Below are positions 1 to 11,376 of a DNA stretch of 64,000 bases, in pieces (within the stretch, counting starts at the first letter, position 1; each line of letters begins with the position of its first letter). Made by a program: the position numbers and the translations under genes. The notes beneath the pieces were generated by a model. That model was given only the letters and a program-made list of their open reading frames with translations, was not told the origin of the DNA and did not search any database. The DNA is from Ceratodon purpureus (Eukaryota; Streptophyta; Bryopsida; Pseudoditrichales; Ditrichaceae), in assembly GCA_014871385.1 (NCBI GenBank), contig CM026425.1, positions 17,936,637 through 18,000,636 of the forward strand, written 5' to 3'.

Positions 1-3000
1 GCTCCAGAAACTCCAAAGTTAGCAATTCCACCCCCACTGTAGCCCAAAAAACCAGAATATTCCCAACTGAGTTTCACTACCATTTTAGAATATTTTCCGA
101 AATTCATGTCAAAATAATGGAGGCCACAGGGTGAACTTGTTTCAAGTAAGGTTGAAGCACCCATAACCACCAAAATAAGGGTTTTTGCTTATTTGTGGCA
201 GTTCTATTTTTAGGGAGTAATTTTCTTGGATTGGAAGATAGTTTTTTTACATAACGTGTATTTTTCCATAATTTAAGTCCTCATAGATTAATAGATACAA
301 ATTTTCAAAGTGAAAAGCAGTGTTTTCCTGTAACCCACCTATAGATTTCACTAGAAACCACTTCAGTCAATATGTTAAACCACCACACAATTTATTCCAA
401 ATTCTACAAAATTATTCCAAACCCTGGCTTGCCATTGCTTTGCTTGTTTCATGGGTGCTACAGTGGAATGGTGGTGATGGGTTCTAACAAATGGTGGTGC
501 AAGGAAGGTCTACAGTTTGGCCAAGTGTTATGTGGTGGTAATGGGTACATCAACCTTAATCACTGATCAGGCTTTGCATGGGCCTGGTCTTGAGGAGTTA
601 ATTTGTTTTCCTAATTTTATGGGCAACGGATAAAGGACATCGACGGCTGCTGTGAGCTTGGGCACGATCTGGCGGTGGGGAGGCTGCTCTTTGGGGGCAA
701 GTCGTTAGAGGCTGCTGGGCTCAGTCCCCAACGTCTTTGGATTTTTAATGCACTTCTAGTATGGTTTTGTAAATTCAATTCCCCATGTTACAGTTACCAG
801 GTCAGGTTGTCTAGGAGGAAAGTACAGTGGCCGGGGTGTTTTCCGAGGAAACCGGTAATTATCCTATATTTTATGTAATGGAAGAGCCCCTCGCGGTAGG
901 GGCTCGAGGCGTGGGAGGGGTCTCGAGGCGAAGGTGCCACTTCCAAGCCGGGAGCTCTGATGAGAAAGGGTTCTCCCGGCGTAATCCCTGTAGAAATCCT
1001 CATGTCCACCTGAAAAAAATCATGCTCGGGTTTTTTTGCGTGGGGGAATTCCACTCGAAGATCCGGGAGGTCTTTGTTGAAAGGGATTCCATGATGGAAG
1101 GTTTGTTGCGTAGAAGGGGAGCAAATCTGCAGAGAGGGTTACGTAAAAGATTGGGTTCAGTTACAAATTTACATGGTTATTGTCCAAGTATGATGTTGGT
1201 GTTACCGAAGTATCACATGTTTTCTTTTGGTTTTTAGTCGGAAGTTGTGAATATCAACTGGTTTTTGGTAAAGTTAGTCTGTCAATCTGTAACTAGCTCC
1301 CAGTTCTCCCTGTTCATTGTTATGGTACCCGACTACTTTCTGTCTAGGTTTGTTACAGTAGTGAAGGAACTGTGGTGAAACAAAGGGTTTTGGCAAGAAG
1401 TTTGCTAAGTTGATCAGAGTTTGGGCTGTGTGCGGAAGTCGGGTGATTTGCCTCTTGAATTATCAGTTTAGAGTGCACATCAGTAAGTGTGACACAATTG
1501 TACTGTGCAGTACAGCCTTATCATGATGATTACACATGGAAATGGTGCCATTTCACACACTCAAAACAGACTACATACCTGAGCATTTTCTGCCCTAGAG
1601 TCGTGTACACAGGGGTGGTACTCGTGTGATAGCTCCACAACAACCTAAATTAAATTAGTCAGGTGGCCCTTGAGCTTACCAACCGGCGAAACAGACAAGT
1701 GACAATGGGGTTTCTGGCACATGAAGAAGTTACATTAGAAATTTTCAATTGAACCAACCTTGGTAACTAAAAGTCAGGTTTTCACTCGCCAGATGCAGGT
1801 TTATACCTGGCCACATGTATAAAAGGATGATGTAAACAGGCCTGAGTTGTCATGTGCTGGTAATATATGAAAATGGATTCTTTTCTCCCAGAGGAAGGAT
1901 TCATGTTTTCTCAAGTGTGTTGCAGTTGAAAACAGTAAAGTGGAGTACGCATTTGTATGGTTCATAAAACAAAATATCAATAGATGTAAAGGGTCCTGGA
2001 ACAACTCAATAGCGTAATACCAAATAATAATACCACGATGTGAAGAGGAACATTTCAATGTAGGATATGGTGTAGTATCAATTTTTTAATCACAATGTAA
2101 TATGTTTTCTCTAAAAGTATAAGACCCAATAAAAAAAAGGTACAGTATGTGTTTCTTTTTTTTATAGATTTAATAAACCAATGAAACGATTTTATTTCAT
2201 TGAGAACTTTGAAATACTAACAACTTGTCAATTTATTTCTTGGAATCGTGGACTGTAAAAACTTCAACCTCACTATATCGTATGAATGTACCCAAATTCT
2301 GCAAAAATCTACCAAGTTGTCTAAAGGGAGATGGGGCTATGAAACTTTTTGTTGTTATTCCCAATGCTGATATTTCACACACTTCCACTAGCAAGTAGAG
2401 TGTCCAATATCTTTGACCAAAAACAAGCATGAACATATTGTAAAGATTGTGAACTCTAAAAGTAGGTTGCACATGTGTTTGTGTAGCATGGACAGGTGCA
2501 AACTGTATGAAAAATCAGCACTAGTATGCACTGTGCAGCATATACCGTAGTATTCCCATGTGACTTATCAACAGATCCATATATGGTTTTGTAGAAACCT
2601 CATATCATGATATGAACTGTGCCCAGTCACTGCTCTTCACCTACCCAAGTATGATTGTGCAATTCTCTGAAAAGAGTATGAATTACAATTTAAAAAATAT
2701 AGGGCTACAGCACAAATTGCATTATGTCAAGATTGGTTGAGACTCCTCATCTCACAGGAGAGGCTGCAATATGTGGTGTCAACTATGGATTGACAAAGTC
2801 ATTGCACGGATCTGAATCCAACGAACCAACACTTTGAGTGTGTTCCACATGCAACTCCAGTCTTCCTAAGGAAGTACTTGTACGGAAAATTTGCTTGCCT
2901 TGTACTAAAACCTAAGGCATGTTCAAAGAGCATGAAGCCAAGCTTGTACAGAGGACCTACTTAGTGATTGAGATTATCATTGACCCAGGTGCCGCAAAGT

Positions 3001-3380
3001 CCAACCTGAGGTCAAGTCAAAACGTCCAAAATAAATAAAGCAGGATTTTCCACTTATCTTTTTCTGATTGTCTTTTAACCCTTTTTCCTTTTCAATAATC
3101 AATATTCATCACCTATATAATTTCCCTTCCCAATGATTGGGGTGGTGCGAGAGATGTAACTCATGACAGCCTAGATTACTGTGGAACATCCACCCCAGAG
3201 CAGACATACACACACAACATTACACATTTATTATTTCCTCCTCTCCCACTTCTAGAAAATCATAATACATGAATCACAACTTCCAAAAAATCCGCTCATG
3301 AAAACCAATCACTCCCCAAATCATAGTCTCTCTGCTCACAAAGACACACTCTGCCCCTAAAAATCAACCAATCCACGAAA
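1..3380. other. Spacer without a recognisable gene
   Basis: I see no supportable exon chain on either strand. The longest open frame (about 827-1237, plus strand) has no family resemblance, and its first codon is not clearly preceded by a promoter or splice site. Base composition is mixed, with a moderately GC-rich patch at about 640-1060. From about 3200 the plus strand becomes strongly C- and A-rich and poor in G. Confidence 0.5.
884..905. repeat. Short perfect hairpin
   Basis: GAGCCCCT and its exact reverse complement AGGGGCTC are separated by six bases in a GC-rich patch. The stem is 8 bp. No associated gene is seen, so a function cannot be assigned. Confidence 0.5.
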
Positions 3381-3385
3381 CTAAA

Positions 3386-3718
3386 ATGATGATCGAACCC
3401 CCAATAATCACCGCTCTCATTATCATCACCATTACCTTCACAACATTCCAACCATCATATTTGCTCGCAGGCCGCAAGCCAAGCAATCCTACAACCCACA
3501 TAGCTTCACCCAAGCGCAAACAAAACTGTCCCCCAATAATCGATTACAAAAGCCCCCTCCCCCAACTGCAACCCCTAGCTCATTCATTTCACACGCTCCC
3601 CCCCCCAGTCATCATTCCAACGGCACCCAACCGCCACCGTGCCACCAGCCTACTCCACCTCCCTCCCTCCCTCAAAAAAGAAACATCCAAAAAAATAAAC
3701 CAAAAAACCATAAAATAA
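3386..3718 (+). CDS. Possible small secreted peptide precursor (uncertain)
   Basis: This is an ATG-initiated frame of 110 codons in a C/A-rich tract. The first 28 or so residues look like a signal peptide: a short start, a hydrophobic core rich in Ile, Thr and Leu (residues 8-22), then small residues before Gly-Arg-Lys. The rest is basic and proline-rich. Around residues 73-85 it reads PPPVIIPTAPNRHR, which loosely resembles the Pro/Ala/Pro/Arg/His core of IDA-type plant peptides and the PTxPN core of CLE peptides. That resemblance is weak, and about 25 residues follow the motif, which is unusual. Low-G composition alone can open such frames, so this may be untranslated DNA. Confidence 0.2.
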   Translation: MMIEPPIITALIIITITFTTFQPSYLLAGRKPSNPTTHIASPKRKQNCPPIIDYKSPLPQLQPLAHSFHTLPPPVIIPTAPNRHRATSLLHLPPSLKKETSKKINQKTIK

Positions 3719-3893
3719 AAAAACAAAATCCACTTCCAAAAACCAACAGAATCTACCCAATATCACCATAATATAGTAAGAAAGCCAAACTTACTTTGGC
3801 GTGATTCAAGCACAAGATAAAATCTGTGTCCGAGACGAAGTTACTAGCGAACCCAGATCACGCTAATATCCAGGAACTCAATATCGATCTCAT

Positions 3894-4022
3894 CACTAAT
3901 CAACTTGCCTATCCCTCACTTAGGAACTCACTAATCCCTCACTAATCACTCACTAATCAACTTGCCTAGCCCTCACTTCGGAACTCACTAATCAGTCACT
4001 AATCAGTCACTAATCACTGACT
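3894..4022 (+). repeat. Imperfect 57-bp tandem repeat plus CACTAATC-type short repeats
   Basis: A unit beginning CACTAATCAACTTGCCTA starts at 3894 and again at 3951, so the period is 57 bp. Both copies continue through CCCTCACTT and GGAACTCACTAATC with few changes. The second copy runs into further CACTAATC and TCAGTCACTAATC repetitions to about 4022. It lies roughly 0.5 kb upstream of the kinase start codon, in its promoter or leader. Confidence 0.75.
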
Positions 4023-4353
4023 AAGTTAAACCGACAGGCAGCCGCCCCGGAGAAGGAGATGAGCGCCGGAGGAGGAGGGGGCGGTGTCCTCAAGCGAGAC
4101 GGGTCTCGTCGGCTCCGAGAACTTCGAAGTGGCACCGTTGCGAGAATCATTCACCATCCAGCACATCACCTGCTCCCTCCGGAAACCAAAACAACCACGC
4201 TCCACAACAACAACAACATCAACAACATCATCACTCATCATCATGTTGCTGGTGTTGGTTCCTCGGTCATCAATCTCAGCTTGTCAACATCCAAGGATGC
4301 GTCTTGCACAAGTGCGCACTTGAGACTGTCTCAAAGTGCCTCCAAGTTTCGTA

Positions 4354-4433
4354 CTTGATTGCAAAACCAGGCGCTTGATTGCAGGAACTAGTGCTCGATT
4401 GCAGGAGCTAGTGCTTGATTGTACCATCATTAG
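4354..4433 (+). repeat. Four 20-bp tandem repeats in the kinase leader
   Basis: Units starting CTTGATTGCA or CTCGATTGCA occur at exactly 4354, 4374, 4394 and 4414, a strict 20-bp period. Units two and three are nearly identical (GCAGGAACTAGTG / GCAGGAGCTAGTG); units one and four are more diverged. The array ends about 110 bp before the kinase ATG, so it probably lies in the 5' untranslated region or core promoter. Confidence 0.85.
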
Positions 4434-4545
4434 CTAAAGTTCCGAGTTTGGAGAGAGGAGGTGAATTGGGCAGGTAGGTTGATGTGGGAGGGGGAGTGGC
4501 ATTGGATGTGGGAGGGGAGGAATTGAGGGGAGTGATTCATGAGAG

Positions 4546-7500
4546 ATGGTGGCGGAGGAGGGGATGGCGTTGCGGAGCAGAGGAGGGGAGGGAGGAGGGA
4601 GGAGGTTGCTGGTGGGGATGAAGCTGAATACTTCGTGCAGGGAGATGCTAACATGGACGATCGCCAAGCTAGCGCAGCCGGGGGATCATATTCTGGCGCT
4701 TCACGTTGCGGAGCGGCGAGAAGGTGAGCGATCGGTGTTTGGAGGTTGTGAATGTGGGGTTGTGTGTGTGTGTGAGTGAGTGAGTGTGGTTTGGCTGACA
4801 GGGATGGTGATGGTTTGAGTGGTAGTTGTAGTTTGATGCAAGGAGCGGAGGGTGGCTCGTGGGGCCGCGCTTGAGGGGCTCAATCAGTTTGGGAGGCGAG
4901 CCGGCCCCTCGATGATTGCTGTTCATGTCGAGCTAGCGAGACCCGTGTCCCAAGGTTGCGCCCTGCATATTCCCCTCGAAGTCGCCGCATCGGAATTCGT
5001 TGAAAGTGTCAAAAGTGTCGGACCTCCAATGCTGTCTCGTCCTCCGTCTTCCGTCGCCTCTGGCGCTTCACCCTTTTTCAAACACCGCAATTCCTCGATG
5101 ACCGTTACCTGTACAGTTCTTGAGCATCGCAACTTATTGCGGGGACACACTCTGGCTTTTGCAGTGGGCTGCACGGCTTGCTCTTCTCACTTCTCCATAG
5201 CCACTTCTCTTCTTCCCCCTCCTCCTTGTCGATCAATCCTCCTTGTTCTTCTCATCGTTCTCGATTTCAACTCTCGATAGAACACTGCAGTCACTAGTCC
5301 TACTAAGCCATTTGGACTCTTGAGGAGTTCCTCTCAATCTCGAGGTTACTCCGCCATCGCGAAATTACTCCCCCGTGCTGCATTTAAGTGTAAGCCATTA
5401 CTTTGCATCCCGTACTAATAATTGCGGGTGGGTCATGTCACGATCTGGTGCTGAAACCTTTAACTGCAGCCAATTGTCCTCTTCTCAACCCCTGCCTTCA
5501 TCTCCTCGTTATCGTAGATCTCCTCCACAGGAAGGAAGCTCTGGAGTTAAGATTTGGCTGCCTTGAGGTGTGGTAGAATTCTTCAAGCTCGGTGTATGAT
5601 AGGTTCCCCTGGCTGCCCTAGAAACTCTGTGCAGGTTGGCTGGCAAGAATCGTCCAAATGCAGGGCTATTGATCACTTACTTTGACGATAACCCAGGTTG
5701 TAAACATCGACCGTTTCGCACAAGCATGAGGCACATCCCTAGCAATGGAGTAGTAACAATTTATCAGTCCGATCAACGGTTTTGCTTTCTTGCCCGGAGC
5801 GTTACCTTAGGGTCGAGATCGAGAAGTGTAATGTCAAGATAGTCTCATTGCCTTCAGCTCCAGTTGGTCATGAGGGGGTATTAGTTTGAGCAGAATGAAG
5901 GTTATTGCTCATTGGAGACTGGGCGCTTGATCTGGGGATTGTAAGCAATTATGTGTTCTTTAAGCCTTATGTCTCGTTGTTCCATTCTGCTGTTGCAAGG
6001 TAGTGAGAGTTGGCTGACTGGTTCAATGAATATTCTGCAACAGGGGCCACGAGCACGGAGGAAGAGTCGCAAGCCAAACAATTGGCGAACACCTTGCGTG
6101 GGGTGATCTCGGTGTACGAAGGCTTATGCAGCCTGAAGCAAGTCCGTCCCTTCTTCTACCTCGTCATCGCAATGTGTGCTCTTTGATATTGTCGTCAGGG
6201 TGACGTTTGTTTTTCTCTATTTTATTGACATCTTACTCCTCTATAACACTGTTTTTTAGTAGCTCCTCTGCTGACTCTAAAGTATGGTAATGGCAGATCA
6301 AGCTGCAATTGGAGATTGTCAGTGGTTACAAGGTTAAAAACGTGCTGGTTGAAGTTGCATCGAGTTATGAGGCCTGCAAACTCATCCTCGGCACCAACAA
6401 GAGCTTTTCCGTCGGGTTAGTTTTCTCTTTCTTGTGGCCATGGCATGTGCTTATGCAAGATGCAAGTGTTCGTTGAATTGTTTTCTTTAGATTTCCCTGT
6501 TTTTAATGGATATGGTATGTCCTTCAGGCGGACCAAGGCACTCGGTAGATACTGTTTGAAGCGGCTTCCCTGCACCTGCACGGTTGTCATCCTCGAGCAG
6601 GGCGAGATCATCTTTGACAAGAAGGGGAGGCTGGGAGTAGACATGACAAGTAATGATCTGGAAACTTTTCTGCATGTGCATTCGAAAGGATGGATAGCCT
6701 GCAGCTGCTCTGTTGTTTGGTGTCACAAATTAGAGTACTCAGGATTTTGTGATTGGAAGTACTTACATACGCATGTTTGTTTCTCAATATCAGGGTTAGA
6801 CATGATCAAAGTGTTTCGAAGGAGTATGAGGATTGGCAGGAACAAGAAGCTGGGTAGCGGTAGATTAGATGCACCCGATGACACTGACAAGCCACCTCTT
6901 GTACTACAAAAGAGTCTCTCCGATCTTCCCAATCATCAACAAAGCTCCATTTCCAACGGTCCCACCGGTGAGTATGACATGAGCTTTGGCTCATGTTCAT
7001 CTGCCCTGCAGGAAGACTACTCGAACTCACCCGTTAGTGTTCTTCCCTCAGAGAGACGGAACAGTACATCTGGGTTTGAGGCTCTTCGCATATCCTTCTC
7101 CAAGCGCCGTGCACAGGGGACACTCAAAGTCGCCCAGCTCAGGCTCACTAATGCGGAGGCAGAAGTTGAGAGATCGGACATGTTTCTTCTTCAACATCAG
7201 GGTGACGCAGAATTGACAGCCTCAGCCAAGACCGAGGATTCTTCTTCTCCTTGCTCAAAAGACTTCGAAGATGCCAAGGACTCAGATGATGCATTTGTGC
7301 CTGGATGGCCCCTTCTAAACAACACAATAGGATTTGAGAAAGAGAAGAAAAAACCTGCTCCAAGAATGTTAGATCGTGAATTGTCCATAGTCAAGTGGGC
7401 TCTACAATTACCCGAGCGAGGGCATGATCCATCCCCTTCACCAAAAGACTTCATCAAAGAGGAAACTGAATCAAAGACTAGGGTTCGAGACCCTAATCTG

Positions 7501-9716
7501 TCATTATCTCAGGAAGTAGATCGCCTTTGCTTAAACCTGCCTTGCACTGCTTTCTCTTATGAAGACCTTGAAGCTGCAACATCCGGATTCTCTCAAGGTG
7601 AGTCCAACCGCATTTCGGTCGTACTAAATGCTCATCATGATATTTCCCAGTAGAATTGTACTCAATAATCACCTGGTTTTGCTTCTTCTTCTGCAGATAA
7701 TGTGGTAGGCCGAGGAGGTGGAAGCGAAGTGTTCAAAGGTAATATGAAAGATGGAAGGGTGGTGGCCGTCAAGCGACTGAACCAGAGTCCGCAAGCAGAG
7801 GAGGAGCTTTTGATCGACATCGAAATTAATACAACTTTGTCACATACACACATTGTATCGCTGCTTGGCTACTGCGTGGAATCGTCAAACATGCTTCTCG
7901 TGTACGACTATCTACCTGAAGGAAACTTGGAAGACCATCTCCATGGTAAGAGTCTAACATGCCATGGTGTCTGTAACCGATCGTTTATTGAGATCCTCAA
8001 TGGCTCCAGAAATGATCAGTATTTTGTTATTTCAACTAGCTGGCTATCTCCGATTTATTTATTTATTTTTCATTGAACTTAGTTTTTTAGTTTTGGAGTC
8101 ATGGTATGAAACTGAGGTGCGTGTGTGGGTGCGTGTTTTCTCAGCATCAGGGAAGGTGGCGGGGGTTCTGCCATGGGAAGTGCGATACAAAGTAGCATTA
8201 GGTATCGCTAGGGCTCTTGAGTATCTTCACAAGGGCTGCGCCAAGCCTGTAGTGCATAGAGATGTCAAGACTTCGAACATACTCCTTACTGCCAACTTCG
8301 AATCCCAGGTATTCAACTACCCAGTTCTTCACTGTGATTGCCGGATTTGTTATCACAGAGTCCTTTTGTGATTTATTTTGTGTGTCACAGCCATAGAAAT
8401 GTCGGTTTGAATCTGTGATCTGAAGCTTATGAACGTCACTTCACGAGAGGATTTTAATAATGCAAAGTCAAATAAACTATCCGGACTATGAGAATTTATT
8501 ATTAATCCTCTGTATATTATCTTGGGATGTCTCCAGTTATCAGATTTTGGGCTTGCGAAATGGGCACCCACCAAGGCTTCACATCTGTTGTGCAACGATG
8601 TTGTTGGAACATTCGGGTAATGCACAATATCTTTCTCTACTTAGAAATTTTCATTTTCATACATGTATATGCTGTGTATGTATTTATATAAGAAGGTTGA
8701 CTGATTGCCAAGGTGAATCAAAATGAGATTCTTTTGAGGGAGTGAATGTAAATGTAGGAGTTAAGCTTCGATATCTCTGACAGAATAAGTGTGTCTATCA
8801 GATACTTGGCCCCGGAGTACTTCATGTACGGGAGAGTGAATGACAAAACCGACGTCTATGCATTTGGTGTGGTGCTTCTTGAGCTCATCACTGGCAGAAA
8901 ACCGATTGACACAACTAGGCCCAAAGGCGAAGAAAATCTCGTCAATTGGGTAAGAATCTGCAACAATAGCTCTTCTACCAATCATGCAATTAGGAAGTGA
9001 AGTAGAATCATGCCAGTACCTGAAACGATTTGGCATTTGTGTTCCTTCCAAAGTAGGACGTCCTTTTGCCTTCATTTCATCATGTGATTGAATCCTCTGA
9101 CCTAGCGATTCTTGGAACAGGCGAGACCATTGCTTGTGGACAGAGCATTGGACAGATTAGTGGATCCTCTGCTAGGAGTTTACGATGTGGGGCAGATGAA
9201 CAACATGCTGATTGCTGCATTCCTTTCTATCCAACAATCAGCGCAACGAAGACCGCAGATGAGTCAGGTGTGTACAATCTTTTCTCTTCTAGTCCATAAT
9301 AATTCATTTCTCTTCGAGAACATAAATAATTCATTTCTCATTGATGGATTTTGACTAGGGAAGTTAGTGGTACAGTAGGAGTCATTGAAATTCGGTACAG
9401 TTGGTCACCTAAGTTGGTACTTGTGCAGATACTGAGGGTCCTTTCTGGCGACCATGAGGAGACTTTGAGTACTTGTTTACGACCAGAGGAGGTGGTCTCG
9501 ACGTCGGATCCTGAAGAGGTCGACACTGCTAGCTATGGTAACGATGAGACCAACATCAGGAGCCATTTGGCTCTGGCGATGATGGGCGTAGACGATGATG
9601 CAAATTCCCAGTGCAGTGTAGACATACTGAGCAGTGTGGACATGCCCCATTCCAATAAGTACCTGGAGGAGTATCTGGAGGGTCGGTTCAGCCGGTCGGC
9701 TAGTTTTGAGAATTGA
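4546..9716 (+). CDS. Receptor-like cytoplasmic kinase with N-terminal UspA domain (RLCK VI type)
   Basis: I read eleven coding exons: 4546-4723, 6044-6141, 6297-6415, 6528-6649, 6794-7597, 7697-7945, 8151-8308 (an acceptor at 8144 is also possible), 8537-8616, 8802-8949, 9121-9267 and 9429-9716. They join in phase to about 796 residues. Residues 1-175 are a universal-stress-protein fold ([20 protein letters not shown], later [16 protein letters not shown]). A serine-rich linker follows, then [14 protein letters not shown] and a protein kinase. The glycine loop is [11 protein letters not shown], the ATP lysine K466 (VAVK), then HRDVKTSN (D561), DFG (D579) and APEY, so all catalytic residues are present. 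There is no signal peptide or membrane span, so the protein is probably cytosolic. Plant RLCK VI members have this layout. The start at 4546 is the first Met in frame with the UspA domain; Met at 4564 is possible. Intron 1 is long, 1.3 kb. Target and ligand are unknown. Confidence 0.9.
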
Positions 9717-11376
9717 TCAGAACTAGATAGTCCTTACAAGGTAGATAGAAATAGGAACACTAATTCATAGAACACAAATTTATTCATGATTTTAGAGCCT
9801 CTGTACTATATGAGACTTGGTAGTTTGTCGAATTAGCTTGTGAAGATTAGCTCTTTTCCGCCTTCTCCAACAGCTTGGAGAAAGAGCGGGAGCTAGAACA
9901 GGCTACATCCTTCATGAAACTCATGATCTGGTCTGTAAAATAATCTTGAGGTCCGGGTTAGGACCTTGTGAGAGAGAGAGAGAGAGAGTAGGGAGAGATG
10001 ATTTACGTTTGGAGTTGGAGATTCTTCATTCCAACCACCTGAGATTTTTGTAAATAGGGGGCTGTAACTCGGAGGTGGTTGTGGCAGCGACAAGAGGATG
10101 CACTATCATGTACCTTCTTTACCCTTTTTGGGGTCTTTTATACAATGTACTATTCTAGAGGTGGAGACCAGTTGTATGAATACCATTCAAAAGTCACAAA
10201 ACCCATCTTTGTAGACTTGTATCGGACGAAGGGTTCCTTATTCTGAACAAGAGATAGGTCGTTGCTTCAAAACCGGATTTGTCATTGCACGAAATCTTCC
10301 CGTATCTTGACACTCACGAGAGCTATGGAATGTGGACGAGATGAAATATTAAATTTCGAGATGAGAACGGTTTACTCCACACCCTTGCAATCCAAATGTG
10401 TTGAAATGCAAAGCATTGTGACTTCGATCTGTCTACTGTTCGGAGCAGGTTTTCTTATTCCGTGCATATAATGCTGACTTTACTTATACTTCTACACTAT
10501 TGATTATCAACGAGTATCACGTTCCATGACTACCTCTATGCACGGCTGAAAATATGTCTTATCGTGATAAGTGCAGGAGTGTACAAAAATCTGTCTACCT
10601 ACAACTTCATACGATCGAATCTTAATGCTACCAATGGGTACTCAGGTAGCTCATCTGAACTTGTCGCCTACGTCGAGCTCCCAGGAACATACTAAGGCAA
10701 TTCAGACGGTCTAGCAAATGACCACACTCATGGTGCACATCCCCAAGATGTAGATCATGACATAATACTTGAGTCATGCATAGGTTATGAAAGAACAAAT
10801 GACGTAATGAAGTGACCGCACCGAATCGAGAAAGAAGTTATCTCACTGAGTCATAGACAGCCATAGTCAAAGGTCCATTACCATGAGCTCAGACCAAGAC
10901 CAAGACCAAGAGCTGACGGCCATGCTGGTGACGAAGCCCAAAACCATTACCCCACGTTGCTTGCCACGGATGACATATAATATCAATCTATGAAATGACT
11001 CAACAAATTTAATGAGACTTTTTGGTAATTTAATGGAGCAAGCTTCAATGTAGATAGCATATGAGAACAGCTGTAAGCTTCAATACTGCAACGAGCAGGA
11101 GATGACAACACTGACCATGTTCTTGAGAAGTCAATCAACATCCCTACTATTTTCTTGTCAAGAACCGTTCTCAGACCGACATGTAGCATAATCACATCAA
11201 TGATATTTTAAGAGCGATATATCGAGCGGCATGACATAAGCTGCAAAAGGTTTGATTAGGGTGCGATGTTAGATCAGATTCAGGCATCCTGCACCATTTT
11301 TATTTCAAATGCTTTGCAATAGGAGATTGAATAAGGTGGAAAGGAAGTCCATTGATTATCACACGCGTGACAACGG
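9717..11376. other. Spacer between convergent genes
   Basis: This is the 3' flank of the plus-strand kinase and of the minus-strand branching-enzyme-like gene. It contains a (GA)n run at 9970-9988, probably within the kinase 3' untranslated region. No further coding exon could be supported on either strand. Confidence 0.6.

Noticed and set aside
827-1237. 136-codon plus-strand frame as a gene
   Set aside because: No family resemblance, no splice partners, and an overlapping frame on the other strand; it is consistent with chance in a GC-richer patch.
4852-5280. 142-codon frame as a separate gene or kinase exon
   Set aside because: It lies wholly in intron 1 of the kinase. The UspA domain continues correctly only from 4723 to 6044, and the frame shows no domain.
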